A DNA stretch of 40,479 nt from Hydrogenophaga sp. Lineage in GTDB: Bacteria > Pseudomonadota > Gammaproteobacteria > Burkholderiales > Burkholderiaceae_C. Location: positions 1 through 40,479 of the forward strand of contig NZ_JAHCKK010000037.1 in assembly GCF_026125825.1 (NCBI RefSeq). The letters are read 5' to 3'. Each line of letters starts with the position of its first letter. Position 1 is the stretch's first letter. A program made the position numbers and the translations under genes. Shown piece after piece: positions 9,490 through 19,345 of the stretch. Under the pieces are notes generated by a model. It was not told where the DNA came from. It saw nothing but the letters and a program-made list of their open reading frames with translations, and made no database searches.

Positions 9490-11211
9490 TCAAGGCGTCG
9501 CGCTGATTTGCGCGGCGGTGAGGGAGGCATTGAAATGCAGCTGGCCGGGCCACACCGGCCAGGTCGCGCCCAGCGTGGCGTGGTTGGGATTGCCGGTGCG
9601 GGCGAACTGGCCGACGCTGGCCATCATGCGCTCCGACAGCGCCAGGCGCCCTGCCCGATTGGCGTTCCCGCCGATGATGCGGGCAAACACCGAGGGCCCG
9701 AAATTGCCGAAGACGAACGGCAGGTCAAACGCATGCGCGGCGCCGTACACGGTGTTCCAGGGCGCGGGTTGCTGTGCCCAGTCGAACTGGTAGTGCCAGA
9801 TGTCGGCCTGCTGCGTGCGCAGGGTGTTGAGCACGTTGTCGCGGCCGACGCCGAAGGACGCGGCCGTGAGTTGCGCGGCCAGCGCGGTCCAGCCGGTGCC
9901 GGCGGTGTCGGACGGCACGTAGGCGGCATTGAGGATGTCGGCCTCGGTCAGCAGCGTCGGCGCATTCGGGTCGAAGTTGAACAGCAGGTCGAAGAGCTGG
10001 GCGTCGGTCACGATGAAGCCGGGCGGCCCGCCCAGCAGGGCGAGGAAGCTGGGGAACAGTTTGGCCTCTTGCGCCGTGGTGCCGGCAAGCACCGGCACCT
10101 TGTTGTAGCTGCCAGCGGCGAAAGCGGCGATCGGGTCCAGCGGCAACACGGTGCCATCGGGTATCGGGCCCGAGCCCGTGAGACCGTTGGCCAGCAAGGT
10201 GGTGAGCACGGTGCCACCGGCCTTGCCGCGCAGGTAAGCCGCCACCTGCTGCGCCGACTGGGTGGCGACGTAGGCCTGCGCGCTGGCGAGGTCCACCGCC
10301 AGGTGGTCGGCGATCAGCAGCTGTGCCAGCAGCGCCTGGGCCTGCGCCTGGGAAGTGGAGGCCGGGTTGAGCGAGGCAATGGTGCCTGGCGGCAGGTTGG
10401 TGGCGAGCGAAATGCCGCCCGAGATCGGCACGGCCTTGTGGAACAGGCCCGCACCCAGCGGCGAGGCGAGCAGCGACCAGACATTGGTCGCACCGGCCGA
10501 TTGCCCCATCAGCGTCACATTGGCCGCGTTGCCGCCGAAGGCGGCGGCGTTCTGCTGCACGAACTTGAGCCCTTGCACGATGTCGAGCAAGGCGAAGTTG
10601 CCAGAGTCTTCCGCGCTGTCGAGGCCGGTCTTGAGCTGGGGCAGGTTCATGAAGCCCAGCACACCCAGGCGGTAGTTGAGCGTGACCACCACCGCATTGG
10701 CGGTGCGCGCGAGCGCCGCGCCGTCGTAGATCGGGTCGGCGGTATAGCCGGTGATGTTGCTGCCGCCGTGCACGAACACGATCACGGGCAGCCCGGTGGT
10801 GGCGCTCGCCGGCCGCCACACGTTGAGGAACAGGCAGTCTTCGCTGCCCACCGGGGTGTTCAGCGTCGCGCCGATGGTGGCGTCGAAACGGTTGTTGGCG
10901 CCCGGGCCGTAGAGCCGGCCATTCTGCAGGCAGGCCGCGCCGAACTGCGTGGCGTCGCGCGTGCCGCTCCAGGCCGCCACGGCCGCGGGCGCTTTCCAGC
11001 GCCGCGCGCCCACCGGCGGCTGGGCGAAGGGAATGCCCTTCCAGGCGTAAGTGCCGTGGGTGGCCGCGTCGTTGCGGCCCTTGATCGTGCCCTGCGCAAG
11101 TTGCCGGACCTCCGGCCCCGGAGCAGTCGGCGTCTCGCCCGACCCACCGCCGCAGGCTGCCAACGCCAGGCAGGCCGCGCCCGCCAACCACCACCGTGTG
11201 CTGCTGCTCAT
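9490..11211 (-). CDS. Carboxylesterase (type-B family) lipoprotein
   Basis: A 573-residue carboxylesterase of the type-B alpha/beta-hydrolase family. The N-terminus MSSSTRWWLAGAACLALAAC ends in a lipobox, so Cys20 is probably lipidated and the enzyme anchored outside the cytoplasm; a GGGSG linker follows. The catalytic triad is visible: Ser238 in GQSAGA, Glu382 in TAQEAKLF and His493 in AAHAFDLPFVFGNF. The oxyanion HGG is at 148-150, and SEDCLFLNVWRP (123-134) is the second family signature. The nucleophile motif has Gln where eukaryotic members have Glu, which is common in bacteria. It starts at 11211 with GGAG upstream. It is divergent from an AraC-type regulator gene, the likely controller. 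The ester hydrolysed cannot be deduced. Confidence 0.9.
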   Translation of the reverse strand: MSSSTRWWLAGAACLALAACGGGSGETPTAPGPEVRQLAQGTIKGRNDAATHGTYAWKGIPFAQPPVGARRWKAPAAVAAWSGTRDATQFGAACLQNGRLYGPGANNRFDATIGATLNTPVGSEDCLFLNVWRPASATTGLPVIVFVHGGSNITGYTADPIYDGAALARTANAVVVTLNYRLGVLGFMNLPQLKTGLDSAEDSGNFALLDIVQGLKFVQQNAAAFGGNAANVTLMGQSAGATNVWSLLASPLGAGLFHKAVPISGGISLATNLPPGTIASLNPASTSQAQAQALLAQLLIADHLAVDLASAQAYVATQSAQQVAAYLRGKAGGTVLTTLLANGLTGSGPIPDGTVLPLDPIAAFAAGSYNKVPVLAGTTAQEAKLFPSFLALLGGPPGFIVTDAQLFDLLFNFDPNAPTLLTEADILNAAYVPSDTAGTGWTALAAQLTAASFGVGRDNVLNTLRTQQADIWHYQFDWAQQPAPWNTVYGAAHAFDLPFVFGNFGPSVFARIIGGNANRAGRLALSERMMASVGQFARTGNPNHATLGATWPVWPGQLHFNASLTAAQISATP

Positions 11212-11365
11212 GTCTTGTCTCCAGTCGTTCTTTGTTTGAAGCGATAACCCGCTTGCGCCTGCGCTTGAAATCCCGTTGAATTCCAGCTTGCCGCCGACGC
11301 CCACTCACCACGAAAATTCTAGGAACGGGTGCCCGATACGCCGCTATCGCAACACGACCAATCGA
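11212..11365. promoter_or_regulatory. Divergent promoter region between esterase and AraC-type regulator
   Basis: The 154 bases between the two divergent starts should carry both promoters and any regulator site. No clear -35/-10 pair or strong palindrome was found. If the regulator starts at an upstream TTG (11276), the region shrinks to 64 bases. Confidence 0.35.
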
Positions 11366-12430
11366 GTGACTTCACGACGCCACAACCCCAGCCGAAGAAG
11401 CAGTTCTGCCCTCTGGGTCAGATGCCTCGCCGACATGTTTGCGTCCCGGGGCCTGGACGCACAGCGCCTGCTGGCCGGCGCGCGCATCGACGGCGCCCTA
11501 CTGCAGGACCCGGACGGGCGGGTCGAGGTCGATGACATCACCCGACTTTGGGAGCTGGCGGTGGCCTGGTCGGGCAACCCGGCACTGGGCATGGACCGCG
11601 AATTGCCGGCGCGCCACGTCAACTTCGACATGGTCGGCTACGTGATGCTGGCCAGCCCGACCCTCAAGGCCGGGCTGCTCCATCTCTCGCGCTACTACGC
11701 GGTGATCTCGGATGCGATCACCCTCGACCTTGAGCCCGACGGCTGCAACCACTGGATGGTGCTGGGCCTCATCGGCAACACCCGGCCGCTGCCGCGCCAG
11801 CGGCTGGAATACAGCCTGCTCACCGTGGCCACCCTGTGCCGCTGGATCACCCGGCGCGACGTGCAGCCCCTGGCCGTGGAGTTCGTCGACCCCGAGCCGG
11901 CCGATGCCCGCCCCTATGTTGCGGCGTTCGGCTGCCCGGTGCGCTTCGGCCAGCCGCGCAACCGGCTGCTGCTGACCAACCGGGACCTGGAAATGCCCCT
12001 GCTCTCCAGCGACCCGGTGTTGTTCGACATGCACCAGCGCGTGATCGAATCGCGCCTGGTCAGGCTGGGCCATGCCAGCACCAGCCAGCGCGTGACCGAG
12101 GAGATCATCCACCGCCTGCACCTGGGCGAGCCACGCCGCGAAGACATCGCCAGCAGCCTGGCCATGGCCGACCGCACGCTGCAGCGCCGGCTGCGCGAGG
12201 AAGACACCAACTTCCAGCAATTGCTGGACGACGCCCGGCGCGATCTGGCGCAGAAGTACCTCGCGGAGGACCGCTACACCCTGGGCCAGGTGGCCGACCT
12301 GCTGGGTTTTGCCGATCAGAGCAATTTCTTCCGCGCCAGCAAGCGCTGGTTCGGCGTGTCGCCGGGGCAGTACCGCGCCCGGCTGGCCGAGCGCGAGTCG
12401 CTGGCCGCGTCGCTGAACACCGCGGATTGA
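11366..12430 (+). CDS. AraC-family transcriptional regulator
   Basis: A DNA-binding regulator of the AraC group with an N-terminal arabinose-binding-type domain (PF12625-like, about 15-220) and a C-terminal double helix-turn-helix (about 250-345) including [19 protein letters not shown] and the family signature [20 protein letters not shown]. The start is uncertain. GTG 11366 gives 354 residues, TTG 11276 gives 384, ATG 11435 gives 331, and none has a good ribosome-binding site. The family N-terminus (residues equivalent to [18 protein letters not shown]) fits 11366 best. It is divergent from the esterase gene and probably regulates it. The selO start follows 44 bases later. Confidence 0.85.
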   Translation: MTSRRHNPSRRSSSALWVRCLADMFASRGLDAQRLLAGARIDGALLQDPDGRVEVDDITRLWELAVAWSGNPALGMDRELPARHVNFDMVGYVMLASPTLKAGLLHLSRYYAVISDAITLDLEPDGCNHWMVLGLIGNTRPLPRQRLEYSLLTVATLCRWITRRDVQPLAVEFVDPEPADARPYVAAFGCPVRFGQPRNRLLLTNRDLEMPLLSSDPVLFDMHQRVIESRLVRLGHASTSQRVTEEIIHRLHLGEPRREDIASSLAMADRTLQRRLREEDTNFQQLLDDARRDLAQKYLAEDRYTLGQVADLLGFADQSNFFRASKRWFGVSPGQYRARLAERESLAASLNTAD

Positions 12431-12474
12431 CCCTGCGCCCCGCCATGTCGGCCCCGATGCGGACAATGGTGGAC

Positions 12475-13962
12475 ATGAACCGACCCGTCGACATGGCTGC
12501 CAATCTGGAACTTGGCCTGGCTTGGCACAACCGCTTCGCCGCCCTGGGCGAGGCCTTCTACAACCTCAGAGCCCCCACCCCCCTGCCCTCGCCCCAATGG
12601 GTGGGCACCAGCCCCGCCGTGGCCGATCTGCTGGGCCTGGACCGGGCCTGGCTGTCCTCGCCGGCCGCGCTCGATGCCTTCACCGGCAACCTGCCCATTG
12701 CGGGCACGCGACCGCTGGCCAGCGTGTACAGCGGCCACCAGTTCGGCCAGTGGGCCGGCCAGCTGGGCGATGGCCGCGCCATCCTGCTCGGCGAGGTGCA
12801 GACGCCCTCGGGCTCGCAGGAGGTGCAACTCAAGGGCGCCGGCCTTACGCCGTATTCGCGCATGGGCGATGGCCGCGCGGTGCTGCGCAGCTCGATCCGC
12901 GAATTCCTGTGCAGCGAGGCCATGCACGCCCTGGGCATTCCCACCAGCCGCGCGCTGTGTGTCACCGGCTCGCCCGCGCCAGTGCGCCGCGAGGAGATCG
13001 AGACCGCCGCGGTGGTCACGCGCGTGGCGCCGAGCTTCATCCGCTTCGGCCACTTCGAGCATTTCTCGCACCACGGCCTGCACGGCGAGCTGCGCCAGCT
13101 GGCCGACTTCGTGATCGACCGCTTCTACCCCGCCTGCCGCGAGGCGCCCGGCAGCCCCTACGCGGCCCTGCTGGAGGCCGTAAGCGCGCGCACGGCCGAG
13201 ATGGTGGCGCAGTGGCAGGCCGTGGGCTTCTGCCACGGGGTGATGAACACCGACAACATGAGCATCCTGGGCCTGACCATCGACTACGGGCCGTTCCAGT
13301 TCCTCGATGCCTTCAACCCGGGCCACATCTGCAACCACTCGGACAGCGCAGGCCGGTACGCCTACAACCGCCAGCCCAACATCGCCTACTGGAACCTGTT
13401 CGCGCTGGGCCAGGCGCTGCTGCCCCTGATGGACGACCAGCAGCAGGCGCTGGACGCGCTGGAACCCTACAAGGCGCTCATGCCAGCGGCGCTGCAGCGC
13501 CGAATGAACGCCAAGCTGGGCCTGAGCGGCATGGAGGACGGCGACGCCGAACTTACCGAATCGCTGATGAAGCTGATGGCCGCCGACGCGGTGGATTTCA
13601 CGATCTTCTGGCGCCGCCTGAGCCGCGCCGTGGCCGGCCCGCTCGACGCGGTGCGCGACCTGTTCCTGCAGCGCGAGGCGTTCGACGCCTGGGCCCAGCG
13701 CTGGCGCGAGCGCCTGCAGGCCAGGCCCGGTTTCGATGCCGCCGCCACCCAGGCCCGCATGCTGCGCACCAATCCGCAGGTGGTGCTGCGCAACCACCTG
13801 GGCGAGATCGCCATCCAGCGCGCCAGGCAAGGCGACTTCAGCGAGCTCGCGCGGTTGCAAAACGCGTTGGAGCAACCATTTGAAGAACTTGCCGGCCAGG
13901 AAGACCTGGCCGATTTCCCGCCCGAGTGGGCCCGACAAATCGAAATCAGCTGCTCGTCATGA
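12475..13962 (+). CDS. selO: Protein adenylyltransferase SelO (YdiU/UPF0061 family)
   Basis: A 495-residue pseudokinase-fold enzyme that transfers AMP from ATP to protein hydroxyl groups. E. coli SelO AMPylates redox-related proteins (established knowledge). The sequence shows [18 protein letters not shown] (85-102), [12 protein letters not shown] with Lys120, the active-site segment [10 protein letters not shown] (254-263) and the metal-binding DYGP (270-273). It ends EISCSS, keeping the conserved C-terminal Cys that is selenocysteine in some eukaryotic homologues. Several in-frame ATGs (12445, 12457, 12466, 12475, 12493) compete. 12475 is preferred because a GACAAT box ends seven bases before it and homologues start near here. 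The next gene is msrB, another oxidative-stress function. Confidence 0.92.
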   Translation: MNRPVDMAANLELGLAWHNRFAALGEAFYNLRAPTPLPSPQWVGTSPAVADLLGLDRAWLSSPAALDAFTGNLPIAGTRPLASVYSGHQFGQWAGQLGDGRAILLGEVQTPSGSQEVQLKGAGLTPYSRMGDGRAVLRSSIREFLCSEAMHALGIPTSRALCVTGSPAPVRREEIETAAVVTRVAPSFIRFGHFEHFSHHGLHGELRQLADFVIDRFYPACREAPGSPYAALLEAVSARTAEMVAQWQAVGFCHGVMNTDNMSILGLTIDYGPFQFLDAFNPGHICNHSDSAGRYAYNRQPNIAYWNLFALGQALLPLMDDQQQALDALEPYKALMPAALQRRMNAKLGLSGMEDGDAELTESLMKLMAADAVDFTIFWRRLSRAVAGPLDAVRDLFLQREAFDAWAQRWRERLQARPGFDAAATQARMLRTNPQVVLRNHLGEIAIQRARQGDFSELARLQNALEQPFEELAGQEDLADFPPEWARQIEISCSS

Positions 13963-13964
13963 CA

Positions 13965-14044
13965 CACCCCCGCCGCGCTTGGCGCGACCCCCTCCAGGGG
14001 GCGGCACCTGCGGCCCGGCAAAGCCGGTTCCGCGGTACCTCTGG
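13965..14044 (-). repeat. Dispersed structured repeat, copy B (inverted relative to copy A)
   Basis: It lies directly after the selO stop. Read on the minus strand it matches 6208-6287 over 80 bases at roughly 88-90 percent identity. The CCGGC-TTT-GCCGG, C-run/G-run and CGCGC-N3-GCGCG hairpins are retained, while the outer CCAGAGG/CCTCTGG stem of copy A is lost here (second arm CCGCAGG). It may affect readthrough from selO into msrB. Confidence 0.8.
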
Positions 14045-14080
14045 ACGGCACGCTGGCAGGCGTCATTTTTAGGAGACTCC

Positions 14081-14503
14081 ATGAACTTCCCCGTCCAGAA
14101 AACCGAGGCCGAATGGCGTGAATTGCTGGCCGCCAAAGGCGCCGAGCCACGGGCCTTCGACGTGACCCGCCACGCCCACACCGAGCGCCCGTTCACCGGC
14201 AAGTTCGAGCAGGTCTGGGCCGACGGCAGCTACCACTGCATCTGCTGCGGCAACAAGCTGTTCGATGCCGACACCAAGTTCGACGCCGGCTGCGGCTGGC
14301 CCAGCTTCTCGCTGGCCGTGCCGGGCGCCATCACCGAGATCACCGACCGCAGCCACGGCATGGTGCGCGTCGAAACGGTGTGCAGCCAGTGCGGCGCGCA
14401 CCTGGGCCATGTGTTCGAGGATGGCCCTGCCCCCACCGGACTGCGGTACTGCATGAACTCCGCCTCGCTGGAACACCAACCCAAGAAGGACCCCACGCCA
14501 TGA
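14081..14503 (+). CDS. msrB: Peptide-methionine (R)-S-oxide reductase MsrB
   Basis: A 140-residue enzyme that reduces the R form of methionine sulfoxide in proteins. The zinc site is formed by Cys53/Cys56 (CICC) and Cys101/Cys104 (CSQC). The catalytic Cys124 sits in the family signature [10 protein letters not shown], and GCGWPSF (70-76) is conserved. AGGAG lies five bases before the ATG. No signal peptide is present, so it acts in the cytoplasm. Its stop overlaps the next gene's start (ATGA at 14500-14503), indicating translational coupling with cysK. Confidence 0.96.
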   Translation: MNFPVQKTEAEWRELLAAKGAEPRAFDVTRHAHTERPFTGKFEQVWADGSYHCICCGNKLFDADTKFDAGCGWPSFSLAVPGAITEITDRSHGMVRVETVCSQCGAHLGHVFEDGPAPTGLRYCMNSASLEHQPKKDPTP

Positions 14504-15420
14504 AAGCCCAGAACATCCTCCAGACCATCGGCGGCACGCCGCACATCCGCGTGCAGCGGCTCTTTGGCGATGCGAGCCAGCAGGTGTGGATCAAATCCGA
14601 GCGCAGCAACCCGGGCGGCTCGATCAAGGACCGCATCGCCCTGGCCATGGTGGAAGACGCCGAGCGCTCGGGCGCGCTCCAGCCGGGCGGGACCATCGTC
14701 GAGCCCACCTCGGGCAACACCGGCATCGGCCTGGCCATGGTGGCCGCCGTCAAGGGCTACAAGCTCATCCTGGTGATGCCCGACAGCATGTCGGTCGAGC
14801 GCCGCCGCCTGATGCTGGCCTATGGCGCCAGCTTCGACCTGACGCCGCGCGAGAAGGGCATGAAGGGCTCGATCGCGCGCGCCGAGGAAATCGTGGCCGC
14901 CACACCGGGCGCATGGATGCCCCAGCAGTTCAACAACCCGGCCAATGTGGACGTGCACGTGCGCACCACCGCGGAGGAAATCGCGGCCGACTTCCCCCAC
15001 GGCATCGACGTGCTCATCACCGGTGTGGGCACGGGTGGCCACATCACGGGCGTGGCGCGGGTGCTCAAGGCGCGCTGGCCCAGGCTCAAGGTGTTCGCCG
15101 TGGAGCCGGCGGCTTCGCCAGTCATCTCCGGCGGCAACCCCTCGCCCCACCCCATCCAGGGCATCGGCGCGGGCTTCATTCCCAACAACCTGGACACCAG
15201 CCTGCTCGATGGCGTGATCCAGGTCGATGCAGAGCCGGCGCGCGAGATGGCGCGGCGCAGCGCGCGCGAGGAAGGCATCCTGGTCGGCATTTCTTCGGGT
15301 GCGACCCTGGCGGCGATTGCGCAGAAGCTGCCCGAACTGCCGGCCCAGGCCGTGGTGCTGGGCTTCAACTACGACACCGGCGAACGGTATCTTTCGATCG
15401 AAGGCTTCCTCCCGGCATGA
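14500..15420 (+). CDS. Cysteine synthase (O-acetylserine sulfhydrylase, CysK/CysM family)
   Basis: A 306-residue pyridoxal-phosphate enzyme that makes cysteine from O-acetylserine and a sulfur donor. The cofactor lysine is K43 in [11 protein letters not shown]. The substrate loop SGNTG (in [13 protein letters not shown]), the phosphate-binding [21 protein letters not shown] and ISSGA are all present, as is the C-terminal YDTGERYLS. By motifs it could be labelled CysK or CysM; the [12 protein letters not shown] segment is typical of CysK, while the name CysM is often used for short betaproteobacterial forms. It is coupled to msrB and to the next gene by ATGA overlaps, so cysteine supply, methionine repair and a flavin enzyme share a transcript. 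Confidence 0.9.
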   Translation: MKAQNILQTIGGTPHIRVQRLFGDASQQVWIKSERSNPGGSIKDRIALAMVEDAERSGALQPGGTIVEPTSGNTGIGLAMVAAVKGYKLILVMPDSMSVERRRLMLAYGASFDLTPREKGMKGSIARAEEIVAATPGAWMPQQFNNPANVDVHVRTTAEEIAADFPHGIDVLITGVGTGGHITGVARVLKARWPRLKVFAVEPAASPVISGGNPSPHPIQGIGAGFIPNNLDTSLLDGVIQVDAEPAREMARRSAREEGILVGISSGATLAAIAQKLPELPAQAVVLGFNYDTGERYLSIEGFLPA

Positions 15421-16442
15421 AAAACCTCTCCGACATCCGCCTGTCCATGCTCGACCTGGTGGCCGTGCGCGAAGGCGGCACCGTGGCCGACGCGCTGGCC
15501 GTGGCCCTGCGCACCGCGCAGCACGCCGAGTCGCTGGGCTTCACGCGCTACTGGCTGGCCGAGCACCACAACATGAGCGGCATCGCCAGCTCGGCCACGG
15601 CGGTGCTGATCGGCCACATCGCGGGCGGCACGAAGCGCATGCGCATCGGCTCGGGCGGCGTCATGCTGCCCAACCACGCGCCGCTGGTGATCGCCGAGCA
15701 GTTCGGCACGCTGGCCGCGCTCTACCCTGGCCGCATCGACCTCGGCCTGGGCCGCGCGCCCGGCACCGACCCGCACACCATGCGCGCGCTGCGGCGCGAC
15801 CGGGTGGAGACCGAGGCCGATTTCCCGCGCGACGTGGCCGAGCTGCAGCACCTGCTGGGCCCGGCTTCGCCCGGTCAGCGCCTGATCGCCAACCCCGGCG
15901 CAGGCACCAACGTGCCGATCTGGCTGCTCGGTTCGAGCTTGTTTTCTGCGCAGCTGGCGGCCGAGCGAGGCCTGCCCTATGCCTTCGCCTCGCACTTCGC
16001 GCCTCGCCTGCTGCTGCAGGCGCTGGATGTCTACCGCACGCGCTTCCAGCCCTCGCCCACGCTGTCCGAGCCCTACGCCGTCGTGGGCGTGCCCCTGGTG
16101 GCCGCGCCCACCGACGAGGAGGCCGAGTACCTGGCGAGCAGCACCTACCAGCGCGTGCTGGGCATCCTTACCGGCAAGCGCGGGCAGTTGCCCCCGCCCG
16201 TCAAAGGGTTCATGCAGGGCCTGCATGCGCAGGAGCAGGCGGCGATCGCCGACTTCCTGGCCGCGGCCGTGATCGGTGGGCCGGAAACGGTGCGCGCGGG
16301 CCTGCAGTCGCTGGCTCAGGTGACCCAGGCCGACGAGTTCATGATCGTGAGCGACCTGTTCGACCCGGCGCTGCGCCTGCGCTCGCTGAGCATCGCCGCC
16401 GAGGCGATGGCCACCCCGCAGCCGGTCACGGACCCCGCCTGA
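15417..16442 (+). CDS. Luciferase-like (LLM class) flavin-dependent oxidoreductase, YhbW type
   Basis: A 341-residue TIM-barrel protein of the bacterial-luciferase superfamily. It has the family segments [40 protein letters not shown] and [18 protein letters not shown]. These proteins bind FMN or F420 and often act as monooxygenases; the substrate of the YhbW group is not known. Its ATG overlaps the cysK stop (ATGA, 15417-15420), so it belongs to the msrB-cysK operon. Given the sulfur neighbours, a role in organosulfur oxidation is possible but is only inference. It ends 31 bases before the convergent TerB-like gene. Confidence 0.88.
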   Translation: MKNLSDIRLSMLDLVAVREGGTVADALAVALRTAQHAESLGFTRYWLAEHHNMSGIASSATAVLIGHIAGGTKRMRIGSGGVMLPNHAPLVIAEQFGTLAALYPGRIDLGLGRAPGTDPHTMRALRRDRVETEADFPRDVAELQHLLGPASPGQRLIANPGAGTNVPIWLLGSSLFSAQLAAERGLPYAFASHFAPRLLLQALDVYRTRFQPSPTLSEPYAVVGVPLVAAPTDEEAEYLASSTYQRVLGILTGKRGQLPPPVKGFMQGLHAQEQAAIADFLAAAVIGGPETVRAGLQSLAQVTQADEFMIVSDLFDPALRLRSLSIAAEAMATPQPVTDPA

Positions 16443-16473
16443 CCAGCGCACCTGCGGCCCGGGGAGGGCTTCG

Positions 16474-17433
16474 CTAGACGCCGCCGCGCACCATCTGCAT
16501 CACCTGAGCGGCATCCAGGGTCGCCGCCTTTTGCTGGATCTGCGGCAGGTACTGCGCCTGCATCTGCTTGGCCGGGCCCAGCAGGTCCTGGAAGCTTTGC
16601 TTGAGCAAATCGGTGCTCATCACACGCCCGCCCGCGTAATAGCGTTTGGCCACCTGGCCCAATGCGTAGGTGGTGGCAAAGGAAAACGCCATGCCCGTGG
16701 CCGCGCAGCCGAGCCTGCCCACGGTGCGCCCGGCGGCCTTGCCAAGCAGTCCACCCAGCAGCTTGCGGCCGAATTGCTCCAGGTACTGCGAGGTCAGGCC
16801 CACGCCCACGGCCGCGATGAACTCGCGGATGTGGCCCTGGTCCAGCTCCACGCCGTGCGCCTTGCCAATCGCGTAGACCATCTTCACCTGCAGCGGAATG
16901 ATGGCCATCGACGCCCAGGACTGGGGCAGCAGCTCCAGCGCGCCGTTGAGCAAGGCGTGGTTCAGAATGGATTTGTCGAGATCCACCCCTGGCGCCACAC
17001 TGGCGGCCACCACCGGGGGCGCCACGGGCACGGCCACCGGCACCGCCTTCTCTGCTGCCTCCACGACGGCATCGGCTTCGCGCTCGAAGGCCGCGGCCTC
17101 GCCCGCGTCCAGTTTCAGGCGGCCCTTGAGATCGCTCAGGAACGCTGCCTCGGCCGGGCTCTGCCGACCATCGGCATCGCACACGCAAACCGCCATTTCA
17201 TAGGCGAGCTGGCGCTGCCCGGCGTCTTGCAGGCCGGCCACGGCATCGGCCAGCGAGACGCGCTTGAGCAACACGTCCTGGTACAGGCGCACCAGCATGG
17301 CACCGCCCGACTCGTGCGGCAGCGATTCGGCCATGCGGCGGATGGCTTCGCGCTCGGCGTCGGCCTTGTTGCCGTCGGCGAAGGCGGCCAGCAGGGCGAT
17401 GGAGAGGATGGACTGCTGTTCCTGTGGGGTCAT
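16474..17433 (-). CDS. TerB-like protein with C-terminal hydrophobic domain (DUF697-like)
   Basis: A 319-residue protein. Residues 1-115 resemble the helical TerB/tellurite-resistance fold ([24 protein letters not shown], then [17 protein letters not shown], both with the acidic D-G-x pattern of this fold). An Ala/Pro/Val-rich linker follows (about 125-155). The C-terminal part has glycine-rich hydrophobic helices ([41 protein letters not shown]), similar to DUF697-type domains found with membrane GTPases. The start at 17433 has AAGGAG upstream; 15 further in-frame codons to 17478 look non-coding. Function is unknown. A metal or stress role is only suggested by the TerB similarity. Confidence 0.8.
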   Translation of the reverse strand: MTPQEQQSILSIALLAAFADGNKADAEREAIRRMAESLPHESGGAMLVRLYQDVLLKRVSLADAVAGLQDAGQRQLAYEMAVCVCDADGRQSPAEAAFLSDLKGRLKLDAGEAAAFEREADAVVEAAEKAVPVAVPVAPPVVAASVAPGVDLDKSILNHALLNGALELLPQSWASMAIIPLQVKMVYAIGKAHGVELDQGHIREFIAAVGVGLTSQYLEQFGRKLLGGLLGKAAGRTVGRLGCAATGMAFSFATTYALGQVAKRYYAGGRVMSTDLLKQSFQDLLGPAKQMQAQYLPQIQQKAATLDAAQVMQMVRGGV

Positions 17434-17560
17434 GCGGGCAAGGCTCCTTGAGAAAGGGTGAATCGGGACCGGGCTCACGATAGAGAGCCTCTGCCAAGCT
17501 GCAAGTTCCGCCCCCGGCCGGGTCCAAAGCCCCGCTTAAGGATGCGGCAAGGCCAAGCCC

Positions 17561-17572
17561 GATAATCGCCGC
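17561..17572 (+). promoter_or_regulatory. Predicted -10 element for (near-)leaderless yciB transcription
   Basis: GATAAT (17561-17566) ends six bases before the yciB ATG, so a start at normal spacing would fall on the A of the start codon. There is no ribosome-binding site in this stretch. No convincing -35 was found. Confidence 0.4.
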
Positions 17573-18121
17573 ATGCGCTTTTTGATTGATTTCTTCCCCA
17601 TCGGCCTTTTCGTGGTGGCCTACAAGATGGCCGACATCTACACCGCCACCGCGGTGCTGATGGCCGCCACCCTGGTCCAGACCGCCCTGATCTACGCCAT
17701 TGACCGCAAGCTGCAGACCCTGCACAAGGTCACCCTGGTGCTGGTGCTGGTGTTCGGCGCACTCACGCTGTTCCTGCAGGATGAACGCTTCATCAAGTGG
17801 AAGCCCACGGTGCTCTACGCGAGCATGGCCATCGTGCTGGCCGCGGCGCTGTGGATCTGGAAGAAGAATTTCCTGCAGATCCTGCTGGGCAGCCAGCTCA
17901 ACCTGCCCACCAACGTCTGGGCCCGGCTCACCGTGGCCTGGGTGGGCTACTTCCTGTTCATGGCGGGCATCAATGCCTATGTGGCGGCCTACTATTCGAC
18001 CGAAGACTGGGTGAACTTCAAGCTCTGGGGCTATGTGTTCCCCGTGGTCTTCATCGTCGGCCAGGGCCTGTACATCGCGCGGTACCTCAAGGACGACGAC
18101 GCCGTGGAGAAGAAGCCATGA
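17573..18121 (+). CDS. yciB: Inner-membrane septation protein A (YciB family)
   Basis: A 182-residue integral membrane protein with five hydrophobic segments. The N-terminus [20 protein letters not shown] and the C-terminal [16 protein letters not shown] are characteristic of YciB (also called IspZ). Homologues influence cell-envelope synthesis and division and interact with division and elongation proteins (established for E. coli and Shigella). Length is typical. The stop overlaps the next ATG as ATGA, so it is coupled to the bolA-like gene. Its own start has a GATAAT box just upstream and no ribosome-binding site, which suggests leaderless translation. Confidence 0.94.
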   Translation: MRFLIDFFPIGLFVVAYKMADIYTATAVLMAATLVQTALIYAIDRKLQTLHKVTLVLVLVFGALTLFLQDERFIKWKPTVLYASMAIVLAAALWIWKKNFLQILLGSQLNLPTNVWARLTVAWVGYFLFMAGINAYVAAYYSTEDWVNFKLWGYVFPVVFIVGQGLYIARYLKDDDAVEKKP

Positions 18122-18396
18122 GCGACCCCACCGTGACACCCACCGCCTCCGCGATCGAGGCCAGCCTGCGCCAGGCGCTCAACCCCAGCGTGCTGGAGGT
18201 GCTGGACGAAAGTGCGGCCCACGCCGGTCATGCGGGCGCCAACGGGTTGGGCTATGGCACCCATTTCCGTGTGCGCATCGGCGGGCCCGCGTTCGTCGGC
18301 CGCACACGCGTGGCACAGCACCGCCTTGTGTATGATGCGCTGCAAAAATTCACCGAGGCCGGGCTGCACGCCCTGGCCATCGAAATCAAGGCCTGA
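18118..18396 (+). CDS. BolA-family protein
   Basis: A 92-residue BolA-like protein. The conserved region includes [20 protein letters not shown] and the invariant histidine at about 68 ([12 protein letters not shown]), the residue used to hold an iron-sulfur cluster together with a monothiol glutaredoxin. BolA proteins act in iron-sulfur trafficking and stress morphology. It overlaps yciB by four bases and lies 100 bases before ppiC, an order frequent in Burkholderiales. It is cytoplasmic, with no signal peptide. Confidence 0.92.
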   Translation: MSDPTVTPTASAIEASLRQALNPSVLEVLDESAAHAGHAGANGLGYGTHFRVRIGGPAFVGRTRVAQHRLVYDALQKFTEAGLHALAIEIKA

Positions 18397-18496
18397 AGGC
18401 CCGCGACACCCCATCCAGCCGCTACGTTCTGATACCTGTTTGCTGCAACCCTGCCCCTGGCGGCGGCTCCACCCCCCTTTTATCCTGAGGAACACC

Positions 18497-19276
18497 ATGA
18501 AATTTTCCCTGACGGCCCTCACCGCGGCTGCCCTCATCACGGCAGCGCCCTGGGCTCTGGCCCAGAACGTGGCCATCGTCAACGGCAAGCCCGTTCCCAC
18601 GGCGCGCCTGACGGTGCTGGAGCAGCAGATCGCCGCCTCCGGCCGCCCGGTGGACGACAACGTGCGCGCCCAGCTCAAGGAAGAAGTCGTGCTGCGCGAG
18701 GTGTTCATGCAGGAAGCGCAAAAGCGCGGCATTGCCGCCACCGACGAATACAAGAACCAGATGGAACTGGCGCGCCAGACCATCATGATCCGCGCCCTCT
18801 TCACCGACTACCAGAAGAAGAATCCGGTGACCGACGCCGACGTCAAGGCCGAGTACGACAAGTTCGTGGCGGCCAACGGTGGCAAGGAATACCGCGCCCG
18901 CCACATCCTGGTGGAAAAGGAAGATGAGGCCAAGGCCATCATCGCCAGCCTCAAGAAGGGCGGCAAGTTCGAAGAGATTGCCAAGAAGCAGTCCAAGGAC
19001 CCAGGCTCCGGCGCCAACGGTGGTGATCTGGATTGGGCCGCCGCCGCCAGCTACGTGCCCGAATTCTCCGAGGCCATGGTCAAGCTCGAAAAAGGCCAGC
19101 TGACGCAGGAACCGGTGAAGACGCAATTCGGCTGGCACATCATCCGCGTGGACGACGTGCGCACCGCCGAACTGCCCAAGCTGGAGGACATCAAGCCGCA
19201 GATCGAGCAACAGATGCAGCAGCAGAAACTGGCCGAGTTCCAGAAGTCGCTGCGCGAAAAGGCCAAGATCCAGTAA
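18497..19276 (+). CDS. Periplasmic parvulin-type peptidyl-prolyl cis-trans isomerase
   Basis: A 259-residue PpiC/PrsA-type foldase. Residues 1-22 form a signal peptide (cleavage near WALA|Q). An N-terminal helical SurA-like region (about 25-125) is followed by the rotamase domain (about 130-225), with ARHILVEKEDEAKAII, KQSKDPGSGANGGDLDW and FGWHIIRVDD. It helps fold exported proteins in the periplasm. The start at 18497 is set by the signal peptide and the upstream TGAGGAA. A strong terminator follows 23 bases after the stop. Confidence 0.94.
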   Translation: MKFSLTALTAAALITAAPWALAQNVAIVNGKPVPTARLTVLEQQIAASGRPVDDNVRAQLKEEVVLREVFMQEAQKRGIAATDEYKNQMELARQTIMIRALFTDYQKKNPVTDADVKAEYDKFVAANGGKEYRARHILVEKEDEAKAIIASLKKGGKFEEIAKKQSKDPGSGANGGDLDWAAAASYVPEFSEAMVKLEKGQLTQEPVKTQFGWHIIRVDDVRTAELPKLEDIKPQIEQQMQQQKLAEFQKSLREKAKIQ

Positions 19277-19299
19277 GGCGCAAGGCCTCCTGCAGAAAG

Positions 19300-19324
19300 A
19301 GCGCGGCGCGGCCGCGCTTTTTTT
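19300..19324 (+). terminator. Rho-independent terminator after the PPIase gene
   Basis: AGCGCGGC (19300-19307), loop GCG, then GCCGCGCT (19311-19318), running into seven T residues (19318-19324). The perfect eight-base-pair GC-rich stem with a T tract closes the yciB-bolA-ppiC unit before the convergent membrane-protein gene. Confidence 0.9.
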
Positions 19325-19345
19325 GTGCCTGGGCCGTTCCCCCGC

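Noticed and set aside
12316-13938. 540-codon minus-strand open frame opposite selO
   Set aside because: Antisense shadow; composition is not protein-like.
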